NCBI RefSeq assembly: GCF_900110535.1
Contig: NZ_FOJA01000001.1
Location: 1,488,001 to 1,552,000, forward strand
DNA length: 64,000 nt
From: Halobacterium jilantaiense
GTDB taxonomy: Archaea; Halobacteriota; Halobacteria; Halobacteriales; Halobacteriaceae
Reading direction: 5' to 3'
Under the pieces are notes generated by a model that was not told the origin of the DNA, searched no databases, and worked only from the letters and a program-made list of their open reading frames with translations. The position numbers were made by a program, and so were the translations under genes. How positions within the stretch are numbered: position 1 is the stretch's first letter; the number at the start of each line of letters is the position of its first letter. Below are positions 32,649 through 41,211 of the stretch, piece after piece.

Positions 32649-33248
32649 ATGACAGTGACAGCCGGCGTCGTCGCCGTGCAGGGCGACGCCTCCGAGCACG
32701 CCGACGCCGTCCGTCGGGCGGCCGACGCCCACGGCGAGTCCGCCGACGTCCGCGAAATCCGGACGTCCGGCGTCGTCCCGGACTGCGACGTCCTCCTGCT
32801 GCCGGGCGGGGAGTCGACGGCCATCTCGCGGCTGCTGGCCCGCGAGGGTATCGACGACGAGATTCGCGCACACGTCGCCGACGGGAAGCCGCTGCTGGCG
32901 ACCTGCGCAGGCCTCATCGTGTCCTCGACGGACGCCAACGACGACCGCGTGGACACCCTCGACCTCCTCGACGTGACCGTCGACCGGAACGCGTTCGGCC
33001 GGCAGGTCGACTCCTTCGAAGCGCCCCTGGACGTCACGGGCTTCGAGGAGCCGTTCCCGGCGGTGTTCATCCGCGCGCCCGTCATCGACGAGGTGGGCGA
33101 CGACGTCGACGTGCTCGCGTCCTGGGACGGCCGACCGGTGGCTGTCCGTGACGGCCCCGTGGTCGGGACCTCGTTCCACCCCGAGTTGACCGAGGACTTC
33201 CGCATCCACGACCTGGCGTTCTTCGAGACACCGGAGGCGGGCCAGTGA
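32649..33248 (+). CDS. pdxT: Pyridoxal 5'-phosphate synthase glutaminase subunit PdxT
   Basis: A 199-residue class I glutaminase that supplies ammonia to PdxS. GVVAVQGDASEHADAVRRA, LPGGESTAISRLL, nucleophile C86 in LLATCAGLIV, and the His/Glu pair in TSFHPELTED. pdxS is not in the window. First of three same-strand genes (pdxT, bifunctional nuclease, hisE) with 40-base and overlapping junctions. Confidence 0.95.
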   Translation: MTVTAGVVAVQGDASEHADAVRRAADAHGESADVREIRTSGVVPDCDVLLLPGGESTAISRLLAREGIDDEIRAHVADGKPLLATCAGLIVSSTDANDDRVDTLDLLDVTVDRNAFGRQVDSFEAPLDVTGFEEPFPAVFIRAPVIDEVGDDVDVLASWDGRPVAVRDGPVVGTSFHPELTEDFRIHDLAFFETPEAGQ

Positions 33249-33288
33249 CCCCGACCGGCACACCGGCCGCAGCGGTGGAGGGGGACGC

Positions 33289-33735
33289 GTGAACGCTCAC
33301 ATCGACGCCGTGCGCGTCGCGGAGACTCCCGACGGCCCGGTCTCGGTGGTCGTCCTCGGCGCGGACGACCGTGAGGACGTCCTCCCCATCTTCGTCGGGT
33401 TCGAGGAGGCAGCGAGCATCGCTCGCGGGATGGACGCCCGCGACATCGGCCGACCGCTCACCCACGACCTCACGCTCGACGTGATGGAGGAACTCGGCGG
33501 GCGCGTCGACCGCGTGGTCGTCTCCGACGTCGATGACGGGACGTACATCGCGGACCTCCACGTGGCGACGCCCCGCGGGAGCGCGGTCGTGGACGCCCGG
33601 CCGAGCGACTCGCTGGCACTCGCGGCGCGCACGAACGCGCCCATCGAGGTGGACGAGACCGTCTTCGAGGACGGCGCGCGGTCGCCCGACGAGTTCGACG
33701 AACTCAGGGACGTGCGCGAGGTGATGTCGGTATGA
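33289..33735 (+). CDS. Bifunctional nuclease (BFN/DUF151) family protein
   Basis: A 148-residue protein with a GTG start, resembling the BFN/DUF151 family: VVLGADDREDVLPIFVGFEEAASIARGMD, RPLTHDLTLDVMEELGG, VDARPSDSLALAARTNAPI. The plant homologue has DNase and RNase activity; the archaeal one is uncharacterised. Its stop overlaps the hisE start (ATGA). Confidence 0.9.
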   Translation: MNAHIDAVRVAETPDGPVSVVVLGADDREDVLPIFVGFEEAASIARGMDARDIGRPLTHDLTLDVMEELGGRVDRVVVSDVDDGTYIADLHVATPRGSAVVDARPSDSLALAARTNAPIEVDETVFEDGARSPDEFDELRDVREVMSV

Positions 33736-34019
33736 GCGACGCGCTCCGCGAGCTGTTCGACGTCATCGAGGACCGCAAGGAACGGATGCCGGAGGACTCC
33801 TACACGGCGAGTCTGCTCGACCACGACGAGAAGGGCGAGAACGCCGCCCTAGAGAAGCTCGGCGAGGAGGCGACGGAGTTCCTGCTCGCCGCGAAGGACG
33901 GCGACACCGACGAACTCGCCCACGAGGGCGCCGACATCGTCTACCACATGCTGGTCGTGCTCGCCCAGCACGACATGGACGTCGAGGACCTGCTGGACGA
34001 ACTCGAAGCGCGGCGCTGA
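33732..34019 (+). CDS. hisE: Phosphoribosyl-ATP diphosphatase
   Basis: A 95-residue MazG-like pyrophosphatase of histidine synthesis: SYTASLLDHDEKGENAALEKLGEEATEFLLAAK with EExxE and the Asp-containing DELAHEGADIVYHMLVVL helix. It acts alone here (no HisI fusion). A T6 terminator follows. Confidence 0.95.
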   Translation: MSDALRELFDVIEDRKERMPEDSYTASLLDHDEKGENAALEKLGEEATEFLLAAKDGDTDELAHEGADIVYHMLVVLAQHDMDVEDLLDELEARR

Positions 34020-34035
34020 CCCGACGGCGAGCCGG

Positions 34036-34043
34036 TCTTTTTT
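34036..34043 (+). terminator. T6 terminator after hisE
   Basis: Run of six T (34038-34043) after a GC-rich GAGCCGGTC, 19 bases past the stop. Confidence 0.55.
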
Positions 34044-34069
34044 CTCCCGGGGACGCGACCACCGCACCG

Positions 34070-34822
34070 ATGCAGACGGTGGTCTCCGCCGACGGTACCG
34101 AGATAGCCTACGAGTCGCGAGGCAACGGCAGACCGATTGTGCTCGTACACGGCATAGCGGGCAGCAAAGAGAGCTGGCGAACGATTCCGGAGCGGCTCGC
34201 CGACGACTTCCGGGCAGTGGCTATGGACCGACGCGGCCGGGGCGACAGCGGCGACGGCGATAGGTACGCGCTCCAGCGGGAGGTCGAAGACGTGCAGGCG
34301 GTGCTGGACGCCGTCGGCGACGACCCCGTCCTGTTCGGACACTCTTTCGGCGGGCTGGTGGCACTCGAAGCCGCGGCAGACGCCGACATCGACTCTCTCC
34401 TGCTGTACGAGCCGGCTGTCGTCGTGGGTGAGCATCCGGGTGGCGTACAGCGCGCGGCCCGGATGCGGGACCTGCTCGCTGCCGGCGACCGCGAACAGGC
34501 CGTGGAGCTGTTCTTCCGCGGTTTCGGCGGTCAGGAGCTGGTCGACGAGATGCCGATTGCCGCGATTGCGGGCATCGCCGAAACCGTCGTGCGCGAACAC
34601 GACGTGGTGGTCGAGTACGGAGTCGATGAGTTCGACGCCGACGTGGATGCACCGGCGCGGCTGGTCGTCGGCGAAGCGAGCGACGACCACGTCAACCGCG
34701 CCGTCGACGCCGTCGCCGACCGGCTCGGTGCCGACGTGGTCACGCTCGCGGAGACGGGCCACCACGGGCTGGAGACCGCACCGGCACAGCTAGAGGACGC
34801 GGTCCGGTCCTTCCTCGATTAG
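34070..34822 (+). CDS. Alpha/beta hydrolase
   Basis: A 250-residue hydrolase with oxyanion HGIAGSKESW, nucleophile elbow GHSFGG (S92) and a late GHHGLE His. A cap region of about 100 residues follows LLLYEPAVVVGEHPGG. Esterase or C-C hydrolase-like; substrate unknown. Its stop overlaps the convergent DUF5518-like gene by four bases. Confidence 0.9.
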   Translation: MQTVVSADGTEIAYESRGNGRPIVLVHGIAGSKESWRTIPERLADDFRAVAMDRRGRGDSGDGDRYALQREVEDVQAVLDAVGDDPVLFGHSFGGLVALEAAADADIDSLLLYEPAVVVGEHPGGVQRAARMRDLLAAGDREQAVELFFRGFGGQELVDEMPIAAIAGIAETVVREHDVVVEYGVDEFDADVDAPARLVVGEASDDHVNRAVDAVADRLGADVVTLAETGHHGLETAPAQLEDAVRSFLD

Positions 34823-35175
34823 TCGGCGAGCAGGCCGCCGATTGCGCCCGCGACGGCGCTGTCGACGGCGAGCGCGAAGAACACGACCAGCGAGAGCGCC
34901 GCGACGCCGAGCCCGAGCGCGCCCGCCGGCGCGAACGCGAGCCCCACGACGACGCTCGCCAGCACGAGCAGCGACACGACGACGACACCACCCAGTGCGC
35001 CGGCGAGCAGGCCGTGGAGCGCGCCGTTCCAGACGCTGCCGGCCGCCATCCAGCCGGCGACGAAGCCGCCGACCAGCCCCGCCGCCGCGTGGCCGATGCC
35101 GGGGAGCGCGAACGCGAACAGCCCCAGGACCAGTTCCACGCCGAACCCGACGAGCACCGCGCGCCAGTTGACCAT
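34819..35175 (-). CDS. DUF5518-like membrane protein
   Basis: A 118-residue protein, nearly all hydrophobic: four Gly/Ala-rich helices (VLVGFGVELVLGLFAFALPG, GLVGGFVAGWMAAG, LLAGALGGVVVVSLLVLASVVVG, LGVAALSLVVFFALAVDSAVAGAIGG). It resembles the DUF5518 family. No function known. Confidence 0.8.
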   Translation of the reverse strand: MVNWRAVLVGFGVELVLGLFAFALPGIGHAAAGLVGGFVAGWMAAGSVWNGALHGLLAGALGGVVVVSLLVLASVVVGLAFAPAGALGLGVAALSLVVFFALAVDSAVAGAIGGLLAD

Positions 35176-35256
35176 ACCGCGGACAACGACGTGGCGGGCT
35201 AAAAGCCCCGCGTGCGGATACGTGGCCTTTTACGTGTCGGCACCCAATCCTGTGCT

Positions 35257-36240
35257 ATGATTTTCGAGAGCCTGCCGACGACGCCCACGTCGGAGGAACT
35301 CCTCGACAAGGCGTTCTCGCGGGCGGCCCGGGCCGGGCGCGCGAAACAGGGCGTGGAAGCACAGCAGTCGATGCTGCAGACGGCGTCGAACATCCTCGGC
35401 GACAACCTCCACAACGTCGTGACGGAGTGGCCGGACTTCGACCACGTGGACCCGTTCTACGGCGAGCTGGCGGACGCCATCCTCCGCGAGGAGTTCGCGA
35501 GCGAGGACGGCGTCGACGAACTCCGCCAGCACCTCTCGGAGCTGTCGTGGGCGTCCTCGAAGACCCACGACCTCGGCCGCGAGTACATCGGGCGGCTCCC
35601 GAACGACGCCGAGAAAGCGCGCAAACTCCGCAAGCAGGGGTTCGCGCGCATGGGGTCGGTGATGAATCAGGTCGAGGACGACCTCGCGGCCGTCGGCGCG
35701 GCCCGTGACGCCCTGAAGACGATTCCGGACATCCGGCCGGACGTCCCCACGGTGGTCGTCGCGGGCTACCCGAACGTCGGGAAGTCGTCGTTCGTGAACG
35801 CCGTGACGAACGCGAACATCGAGACCGCGGAGTACCCGTTCACGACGAAGTCCGTCGACATCGGGCACTTCCAGCACGAACGCGTCACCTGGCAGCTCGT
35901 CGACACCCCGGGGCTGCTCGACCGGCCCGCAGACGAGCGCAACGAGATCGAGGACCAGGCGGTGTCGGCGCTCACGCACGTCGGCGACGTCATCCTGTTC
36001 TTCCTGGACCCGAGTGGCACCTGCGGCTACCCCCTCGGCGACCAGCGCGCACTCCGCGCCGAGGTCGCCGACCGCTTCGGAGACACGCCGCTGGTCACGG
36101 TCTGCAGCAAGACCGACCTCTCGGAAGAGGTCGAGGCGGACTGCTACATGAGCGTCGAGAACGACGAGGGCATCGAGGAGACGCTGAACGCCGCCGTCGA
36201 GGCCGCCGGCCACGAGCCCGAGCTGCCGTTCGAGGAATAG
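35257..36240 (+). CDS. NOG1-family GTPase
   Basis: A 327-residue Obg/Nog1-type GTPase. N-terminal helical domain typical of Nog1 (MIFESLPTTPTSEELLDKAFSR), G1 AGYPNVGKSS, G2 YPFTTKSVDIGHF, G3 DTPGLLDRP, G4 SKTDL. Eukaryotic Nog1 acts in 60S assembly; the archaeal protein lacks the long C-terminal extension. The start is supported by a CCTTTTACG element about 25-32 bases upstream. Confidence 0.95.
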   Translation: MIFESLPTTPTSEELLDKAFSRAARAGRAKQGVEAQQSMLQTASNILGDNLHNVVTEWPDFDHVDPFYGELADAILREEFASEDGVDELRQHLSELSWASSKTHDLGREYIGRLPNDAEKARKLRKQGFARMGSVMNQVEDDLAAVGAARDALKTIPDIRPDVPTVVVAGYPNVGKSSFVNAVTNANIETAEYPFTTKSVDIGHFQHERVTWQLVDTPGLLDRPADERNEIEDQAVSALTHVGDVILFFLDPSGTCGYPLGDQRALRAEVADRFGDTPLVTVCSKTDLSEEVEADCYMSVENDEGIEETLNAAVEAAGHEPELPFEE

Positions 36241-36344
36241 CGAGCGTCCGAGCAGCGCGAGGACCCTCGGAAAACGCGAGCAGTAGCGAGCGTCGGAGCG
36301 GCCGCTAGGGAGTGAGAATCCCGGATATTGCGACCGGTGAGGTG

Positions 36345-36665
36345 TTAGAACGGTGCCTTGGGACCGGTGTCATCCGTGCTGCGGCCCGCGGACCCGCAGC
36401 CACAGCCAGACTCGGTCGTGATGCCGGTGACGGGGTCGAGTTCAGTGACGAGCGTGTTCTCGATTGCGCGCTCGGTGTCCGCCGAGACGCCGTCCGAGCA
36501 GCCGCAACTGAACGACAGCGTGACGACACCGGTGTCCGCGTCCACTCGCTGCACGACTCGTTTGCCGCCGCGGAGGTCGGGGAACTCGCTGTCGAGTGTG
36601 GCCGCGACCCGGCTCCGGAGCGTCGCGGCAGTCACGTCTCGGGATTCGGTGGCGTCTGTGCTCAT
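36345..36665 (-). CDS. NifU-C-like small cysteine protein
   Basis: A 106-residue protein with GGKRVVQRVDADTGVVTLSFSCGCSDGVSADTERAIENTLV and a C-terminal SGCGCG. The pattern mimics the NifU C-terminal scaffold domain, but the CxxC is replaced by CGC and a second CGC follows. It may bind iron-sulfur or another metal; this is inference. The C-terminal 15 residues are a disordered tail. Confidence 0.75.
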   Translation of the reverse strand: MSTDATESRDVTAATLRSRVAATLDSEFPDLRGGKRVVQRVDADTGVVTLSFSCGCSDGVSADTERAIENTLVTELDPVTGITTESGCGCGSAGRSTDDTGPKAPF

Positions 36666-36738
36666 GGAGTATGGTACTCGTTGCCGGCACTTACTCGTTG
36701 GGGGAGAGCCCTGTCTCCGTCGTGCCGGTGCGTCCGCG

Positions 36739-38037
36739 TCAGCCGGCGCGTTCGACCTGCACGTACCTGACTTCGACGGCGAGGTCGTGGCCGGTGCGGA
36801 CTTCGATTCGCGTGGCGAGTTGCTCCGGGAGGTCCGGGTAGGAGGCGTCCGGGGGGACGCCGAGCGTGACGACGACGGACTGCGGCTGACGGGAGACGAG
36901 GCCGCGTTCGTACCGGAACTGGACGTCGAGGCGAGAGATGCGGTCGTACTCGGCCTGAGCAGTGACGTCCGCGATGGCGCGGTCGACGGCCTGTTCGGTT
37001 TCGGCCGCCTCGAAGGACGCGAACGTGACGCCGCCGAGGAACGCCGACAGCACGGCGATGGCGACGGCGAGCGTGGCGGCGCGCTTGACGAGCGCGGCCC
37101 GGGCCTCCCCGACCTGAAAGAACTTGTCCGGGCGGTAGCCGGAGTACCAGAGGACGAGCAGGGCGGCGAGGTTGATGGACAGAACGTTCACGCCGACGAG
37201 GATGGCGGACCCGACCGCGAGCGTCGGGATGCCCCACGCGATACCGATGCCGACGGCGGCGGCCGGCGGGATGAGCGCCACGGCGATGGCGACGCCGACG
37301 AGCGCCGAGGAGACGCCGGTCATGAGGCTCGTGACGCCCGCGACGCCAGCGCCGAGCGCGACGACCAGCGAGAGGAAGTCCGGCCGGAGGCGCTCGCGGA
37401 CTTCCGCGAGCGAGAGCACGTCGAGGCCAGGCGGGACGACGTGCGTCGACTTCACGAGGAACGCGAACACCGCAGCCCCCGCGATGGACAGCAGGACGCC
37501 CACCACCTGGAGGCGGACGCCGCGAGCGAAGAGGTCGTCGTCGTCGACGACGGTGCCGACGCTCGCAGACATCGCGGGGCCGAGCAGTGGCGCGATGACC
37601 ATCGACCCGACGACGGTCGCCGGCGAGTCCAGGAGGAGGCCGGCGGTCGCGATGACGGTGCTGACGATGGTGAGAACGCCGTAGGTCACGCGGGCGGGCG
37701 CGAGGTCTTCGGCGCGAGCGACGAGTTCCTCCCGGGCGATTCGGTCGCTCCCGGACTCGTCGTCGTTCTCGTAGCGGTCTTTCAACTGCTCGAAGCGCCG
37801 CGAGACGACCGTTTCGGCGCTCAGGACGACCGTGTACGCGTCCTCGGAGAGCCCGACAGACTGCAGCGAATCGAGGACGTCCTCGACGGCCTCGGTCGGC
37901 AGCGGGAAGTGGACGACGGCCGTGTATTCGCGGCTGCCCGTCTCGTCTGTCACGACGTAGTCGACGCCTTCGTCGTCGAGTTGGGCGAGAACCGCGTCCC
38001 GCTTGCCGGCGGGGACGGTCACCTGAACGAGTCGCAC
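36739..38037 (-). CDS. TIGR00341/DUF389 membrane protein
   Basis: A 432-residue protein: an N-terminal ferredoxin-like soluble domain (MRLVQVTVPAGKRDAVLAQLDD), then a conserved membrane domain of about eight helices with GSMVIAPLLGPAMS, VALIPPAAAVGIGIAWG and VNVLSINLAALLVLW. A soluble C-terminal domain follows. Widespread in haloarchaea and some bacteria; function unknown. Confidence 0.92.
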   Translation of the reverse strand: MRLVQVTVPAGKRDAVLAQLDDEGVDYVVTDETGSREYTAVVHFPLPTEAVEDVLDSLQSVGLSEDAYTVVLSAETVVSRRFEQLKDRYENDDESGSDRIAREELVARAEDLAPARVTYGVLTIVSTVIATAGLLLDSPATVVGSMVIAPLLGPAMSASVGTVVDDDDLFARGVRLQVVGVLLSIAGAAVFAFLVKSTHVVPPGLDVLSLAEVRERLRPDFLSLVVALGAGVAGVTSLMTGVSSALVGVAIAVALIPPAAAVGIGIAWGIPTLAVGSAILVGVNVLSINLAALLVLWYSGYRPDKFFQVGEARAALVKRAATLAVAIAVLSAFLGGVTFASFEAAETEQAVDRAIADVTAQAEYDRISRLDVQFRYERGLVSRQPQSVVVTLGVPPDASYPDLPEQLATRIEVRTGHDLAVEVRYVQVERAG

Positions 38038-38116
38038 GACCCCCGCTTACAGGGGCGCGAAGAAAAGCGTTCAGGGAGGGCGGTTCGGGCACCGGATGCC
38101 CGGTAGTCGTGGGGCG

Positions 38117-38866
38117 TTACGCGGTGGCGTTGTAAGTGACGCGCACGTCGGCAGTGACCGTGACGGGACCCGCCTCGACGGACGTGCCACCGGCGGTGGC
38201 GCTGTCAGCCGCGACGTAGGCCGTCTCCATGCGGTACGGGCGGTGGGAAGTGTCCGCGGAGTGGATGGAGTGGACCTCGGTCACGGTGAGGTCGCTGGCG
38301 GACGCGAGCGTGTCGGCGCGCGTGTCTGCGTTCGCCATCGCGGCCTCCAGGGCCTCGTTGTGGAGGTCCTCGCGCTTCTCGTCGGAGAGCGTGAAGGAGA
38401 CGCCGTTGATGGTGTCGGCACCGTTGTCGACCGCGAGGTCGATTATCTCGCCGGCGGCCTCGGTGTCGTCGGTGGTGATTTCGAGGGCGTGGACGCCGCG
38501 GTAGTCACCACGCTCCATCCCCTCCGGGGTGCGTTCGCGCTCCTGTCGGATGTCGAAGTGCGCGGTGCGGATGTCGTCGCTGGGGATGCCGTACTCGGTG
38601 AGCGCGTCGCGGACGGACGCGACGTTCGACGCGAGGTCTTCACGGACGGCGGTGGAGTCGTTGCCGGTCGCGGTGACGGCGACGCTGACGACTGCCTGGT
38701 CGGGGGTGGCTTCGACGTCGCCGGACGCCGAGACGGTAATCGACTTCGAGTCGGTGGGCTGGCTGGCGGACGCGGGTCCGGTGCCGAGGACTGTCGCGCC
38801 GGCGACACCGGCCGCGACGAGCAGCCCCGCAACGAGGACCGCGCTCAGGGCAGTTCTGGAGTTCAT
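38117..38866 (-). CDS. Secreted SIMPL-domain protein
   Basis: A 249-residue protein with a Sec signal peptide (AVLVAGLLVAAGVAGATVLG) and a SIMPL/DUF541 domain: KSITVSASGDVEATPDQAVVSVAV, ALEITTDDTEAAGEIIDLAVDNGADTINGVSFTL, NADTRADTLASASDLTVTEV. Bacterial members are periplasmic oxidative-stress proteins; archaeal function untested. The start MNSRTALS fits the signal peptide better than an upstream ATG. Confidence 0.9.
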   Translation of the reverse strand: MNSRTALSAVLVAGLLVAAGVAGATVLGTGPASASQPTDSKSITVSASGDVEATPDQAVVSVAVTATGNDSTAVREDLASNVASVRDALTEYGIPSDDIRTAHFDIRQERERTPEGMERGDYRGVHALEITTDDTEAAGEIIDLAVDNGADTINGVSFTLSDEKREDLHNEALEAAMANADTRADTLASASDLTVTEVHSIHSADTSHRPYRMETAYVAADSATAGGTSVEAGPVTVTADVRVTYNATA

Positions 38867-38974
38867 TGCAGTTACAGCTACGCTCCGCCGGGGCTTGAAG
38901 CTCACTCGGAGTCAAACGTCGCTTTGACTGTCGCGGGACGCACGACTTAACCGCGCTCGCGGGCTACGACGCCC

Positions 38975-39595
38975 ATGTTCGAGAGTCGACCCGACCGGAG
39001 CGACGAGGTGGTGCTCGTCGGCCGGTCGAACGTCGGGAAGTCCACATTGATGCGCGAGCTCACGGGGCACAAGGTCCCGACCGGCCAGAAGCCGGGGGTC
39101 ACGCGCCAGCCGAACCACTTCGACTGGGCGAGCGAGGATTTCATGTTCACCGACCTGCCCGGCTTCGGCTACATGCAGGGCGTCGAGGACGGCCACGAGG
39201 AAGCCATCAAGACGGAGGTCGTCCGGTACATCGAGGAGTACGCGGACAACATCATGCTCGGCGTCCTCGTGCTCGACGGAAAGGCCGCTGTCGACATCAT
39301 CGACCGGCACAGCGGAGAGGACGAGATTCCCCACGTCGTCGAACTCTACTACCTGCTCGAAGAGTTGGGCATCCAGCCAGTGGTCGCCGTCAACAAGATG
39401 GACAAGGTCGACGACCGCGACGAGCGCCTCGACGACATCGGCGAGCGGCTCGGACTCTACCCGCCGTGGAAGCAGTGGCAGGACGTCATCGCGCCCATCA
39501 CCGCGAAGAAGGGGAAAATAACGGCCCTGGAGGACGCGGCGAACAACCACTTCGAGGCCGCGAAGCGCGACGAGCTCAAGCAGTTCTTCAGCTGA
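38975..39595 (+). CDS. engB: GTP-binding protein EngB
   Basis: A 206-residue TrmE-Era-EngA-EngB-type GTPase: G1 [13 protein letters not shown]2 [10 protein letters not shown]3 DLPGFGYM, G4 NKMDK. The C-terminus DELKQFFS is as in haloarchaeal EngB. In bacteria it is needed for large ribosomal subunit assembly. Confidence 0.95.
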   Translation: MFESRPDRSDEVVLVGRSNVGKSTLMRELTGHKVPTGQKPGVTRQPNHFDWASEDFMFTDLPGFGYMQGVEDGHEEAIKTEVVRYIEEYADNIMLGVLVLDGKAAVDIIDRHSGEDEIPHVVELYYLLEELGIQPVVAVNKMDKVDDRDERLDDIGERLGLYPPWKQWQDVIAPITAKKGKITALEDAANNHFEAAKRDELKQFFS

Positions 39596-39882
39596 CCTCC
39601 CCGTCAGCCCGGAGGTTCAAGTGCGAGAACGCGACCAGCCCCGGGCGTGCCCTGAATCCGGCCGCGGGGTGTCTGGACGGGAGCGCGGCGTCCACCCCGC
39701 GAGTACGCAGTCCGCCGCCTGTTCGCTACGCCTGTCGGTGTTTCCTCCTCGACACAGCCGTCGCTCGCGAGTCACGAGAGCGGGCGACTCGGGAGAAAGG
39801 CCTCGTCACAAGGGGCTCGGAGGGGGTAACTCCTCGTCACCGTCGCCCAACGCCCCGTTCGGCAGCCCCGGACAAGACCTTT
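39596..39882. other. Structured GC-rich intergenic region
   Basis: 287 bases between convergent genes with no convincing open frame. It contains CGCGGGGT (39663-39670) pairing with ACCCCGCG (39694-39701), with an internal GGAC/GTCC. A second potential stem, GTCGC...GCGAC, lies at about 39760-39790. It does not match tRNA, SRP RNA or RNase P RNA landmarks that I can recall. It may be a non-coding RNA or only a bidirectional terminator region. Confidence 0.35.
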
Positions 39883-41103
39883 TCACTCCCAGTCCGCCCA
39901 GCCGCGGCGCTCCCGGACGGCGGCCGCGGCGGCGTCGCCGTCCAGCCGGCCGTCCTCGGTGACGACGGCGTCGACAAGTCGCCCCGGAACCGCCTCGAAC
40001 ACCGGTTTCGCGACCGTCAGGTCGGCGTCGCCGTCGTAGAGCGTCGGCGGGTCGTCGTCCATTTCGTCGGCAGGCAACTGCTCGGTCGCGATTTTGTCCG
40101 CCGCGCACGCGACGAGGACCGGGACGCCGGCGTCCCGCGCGGCCAGCGCCGCCGCCCGCGTCCCGACCTTGTTGACGACGGTGCCGTCCGGGAAGACGGC
40201 GTCCGAGCCCGCGAGAACGGCGTCGCAGTCTGCGACGGCGGCCGGGACGTTCGCGTCGCTGGTGAGCGTCACGTCGACGGCCTCGTCGGCCAGAGTCTCC
40301 GCGACTGGGACCCCTTCGCCGCCGGGCCGCGACTCGGCGACGACCACGCGGTCGGGGCCGGCAGCGCGCAGCGCCGCGAGAACGGTTCCCGACCGGGAGA
40401 GCGTGAACACCGCCGAGGCGTCGTCCAGTTCGGCGGCCGCCCGCGCGGCCGCTCGGTCGTCGGCGTCGACTGCCTCGCGAGCGACCGCGAGCGCACTGGC
40501 TTCGACGCTCGCGGGCGTCCGGTCGGCCTCGTGCATCGCCCGGTTCACGCGATTCCGGACGACCGCCATCCCCTGCCTCGCGTCGCGGAGGTCGCGGGCG
40601 ACTGCCGCGGCGTCGCCGTAGTCGTCAGCGAGAGCCGCCTCGTCGCGGAGTACGTCGAGCGCACGCAGTGAGACGTACGCGGAGCCGTGTTCGTCGTCGC
40701 CGGCGACGGTTTCGACGGTCGGCCGCACCGCGTCGTAGGACCGCCAGAGGTCGGGAACGGTGTCGCGGCGGCGTATCTCGGTCGGCGGCACCCACTCGTG
40801 GCTGGCGGTCTCCCAGTTCGTCGCGGCCGACCGCGACTCGGCGTCGACGAGAAACGGGTGGACGCGCCACGTCCCGTGGTCGGGGTCGTGGACCTCGAAG
40901 GGGTCGCCACGCCGAACGATAGTCGCGTCCGTGACGCCCGCTTCCTCTCGGAGTTCGCGGCGGGCCGCCTCGTCCGGGTCGCCCTCGGCGTGCCCGGCGA
41001 CGGCACCCCACTGGCCGGCGTAGGAGCCGACCTCGCTGCTGCGCTCCAGGAGGAGGACGGCCGGGCCGTGCCGGAGGAACACGGTCACGACGTCAGTCGT
41101 CAT
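39883..41103 (-). CDS. NUDIX hydrolase / eIF2B-like fusion
   Basis: A 406-residue two-domain protein. Residues 1 to about 140 are a NUDIX domain; the box is atypical: GHAEGDPDEAARRELREEAG keeps REL-x-EE-xG but is two residues short before it. Residues about 150-406 are an eIF2B/MtnA-type isomerase fold: VFTLSRSGTVLAALR, RVVVAESRPGGEGVPVAETL, VLAGSDAVFPDGTVVNKVGTRAAALAARD, PVLVACAADKI. Probably acts on a sugar- or nucleotide-phosphate; the archaeal relatives include ribose-1,5-bisphosphate isomerase. Ligand not known. Confidence 0.9.
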   Translation of the reverse strand: MTTDVVTVFLRHGPAVLLLERSSEVGSYAGQWGAVAGHAEGDPDEAARRELREEAGVTDATIVRRGDPFEVHDPDHGTWRVHPFLVDAESRSAATNWETASHEWVPPTEIRRRDTVPDLWRSYDAVRPTVETVAGDDEHGSAYVSLRALDVLRDEAALADDYGDAAAVARDLRDARQGMAVVRNRVNRAMHEADRTPASVEASALAVAREAVDADDRAAARAAAELDDASAVFTLSRSGTVLAALRAAGPDRVVVAESRPGGEGVPVAETLADEAVDVTLTSDANVPAAVADCDAVLAGSDAVFPDGTVVNKVGTRAAALAARDAGVPVLVACAADKIATEQLPADEMDDDPPTLYDGDADLTVAKPVFEAVPGRLVDAVVTEDGRLDGDAAAAAVRERRGWADWE

Positions 41104-41211
41104 ACCCGGAGGGTCGGCGCGCGGACGCTTCAACGGTTCCCCCGCGACCTCGCAGGTCGAGCAGTCTCCGGTATCGCCGGTGCTTTTGTCGAGCGGCGCT
41201 GAGTCCGGTGT

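Noticed and set aside
39596-39882. RNase P RNA or SRP RNA in the gap
   Set aside because: Lacks the GGAAAGUCC-like and GGAAG..AGCAGC-like signatures of those RNAs.
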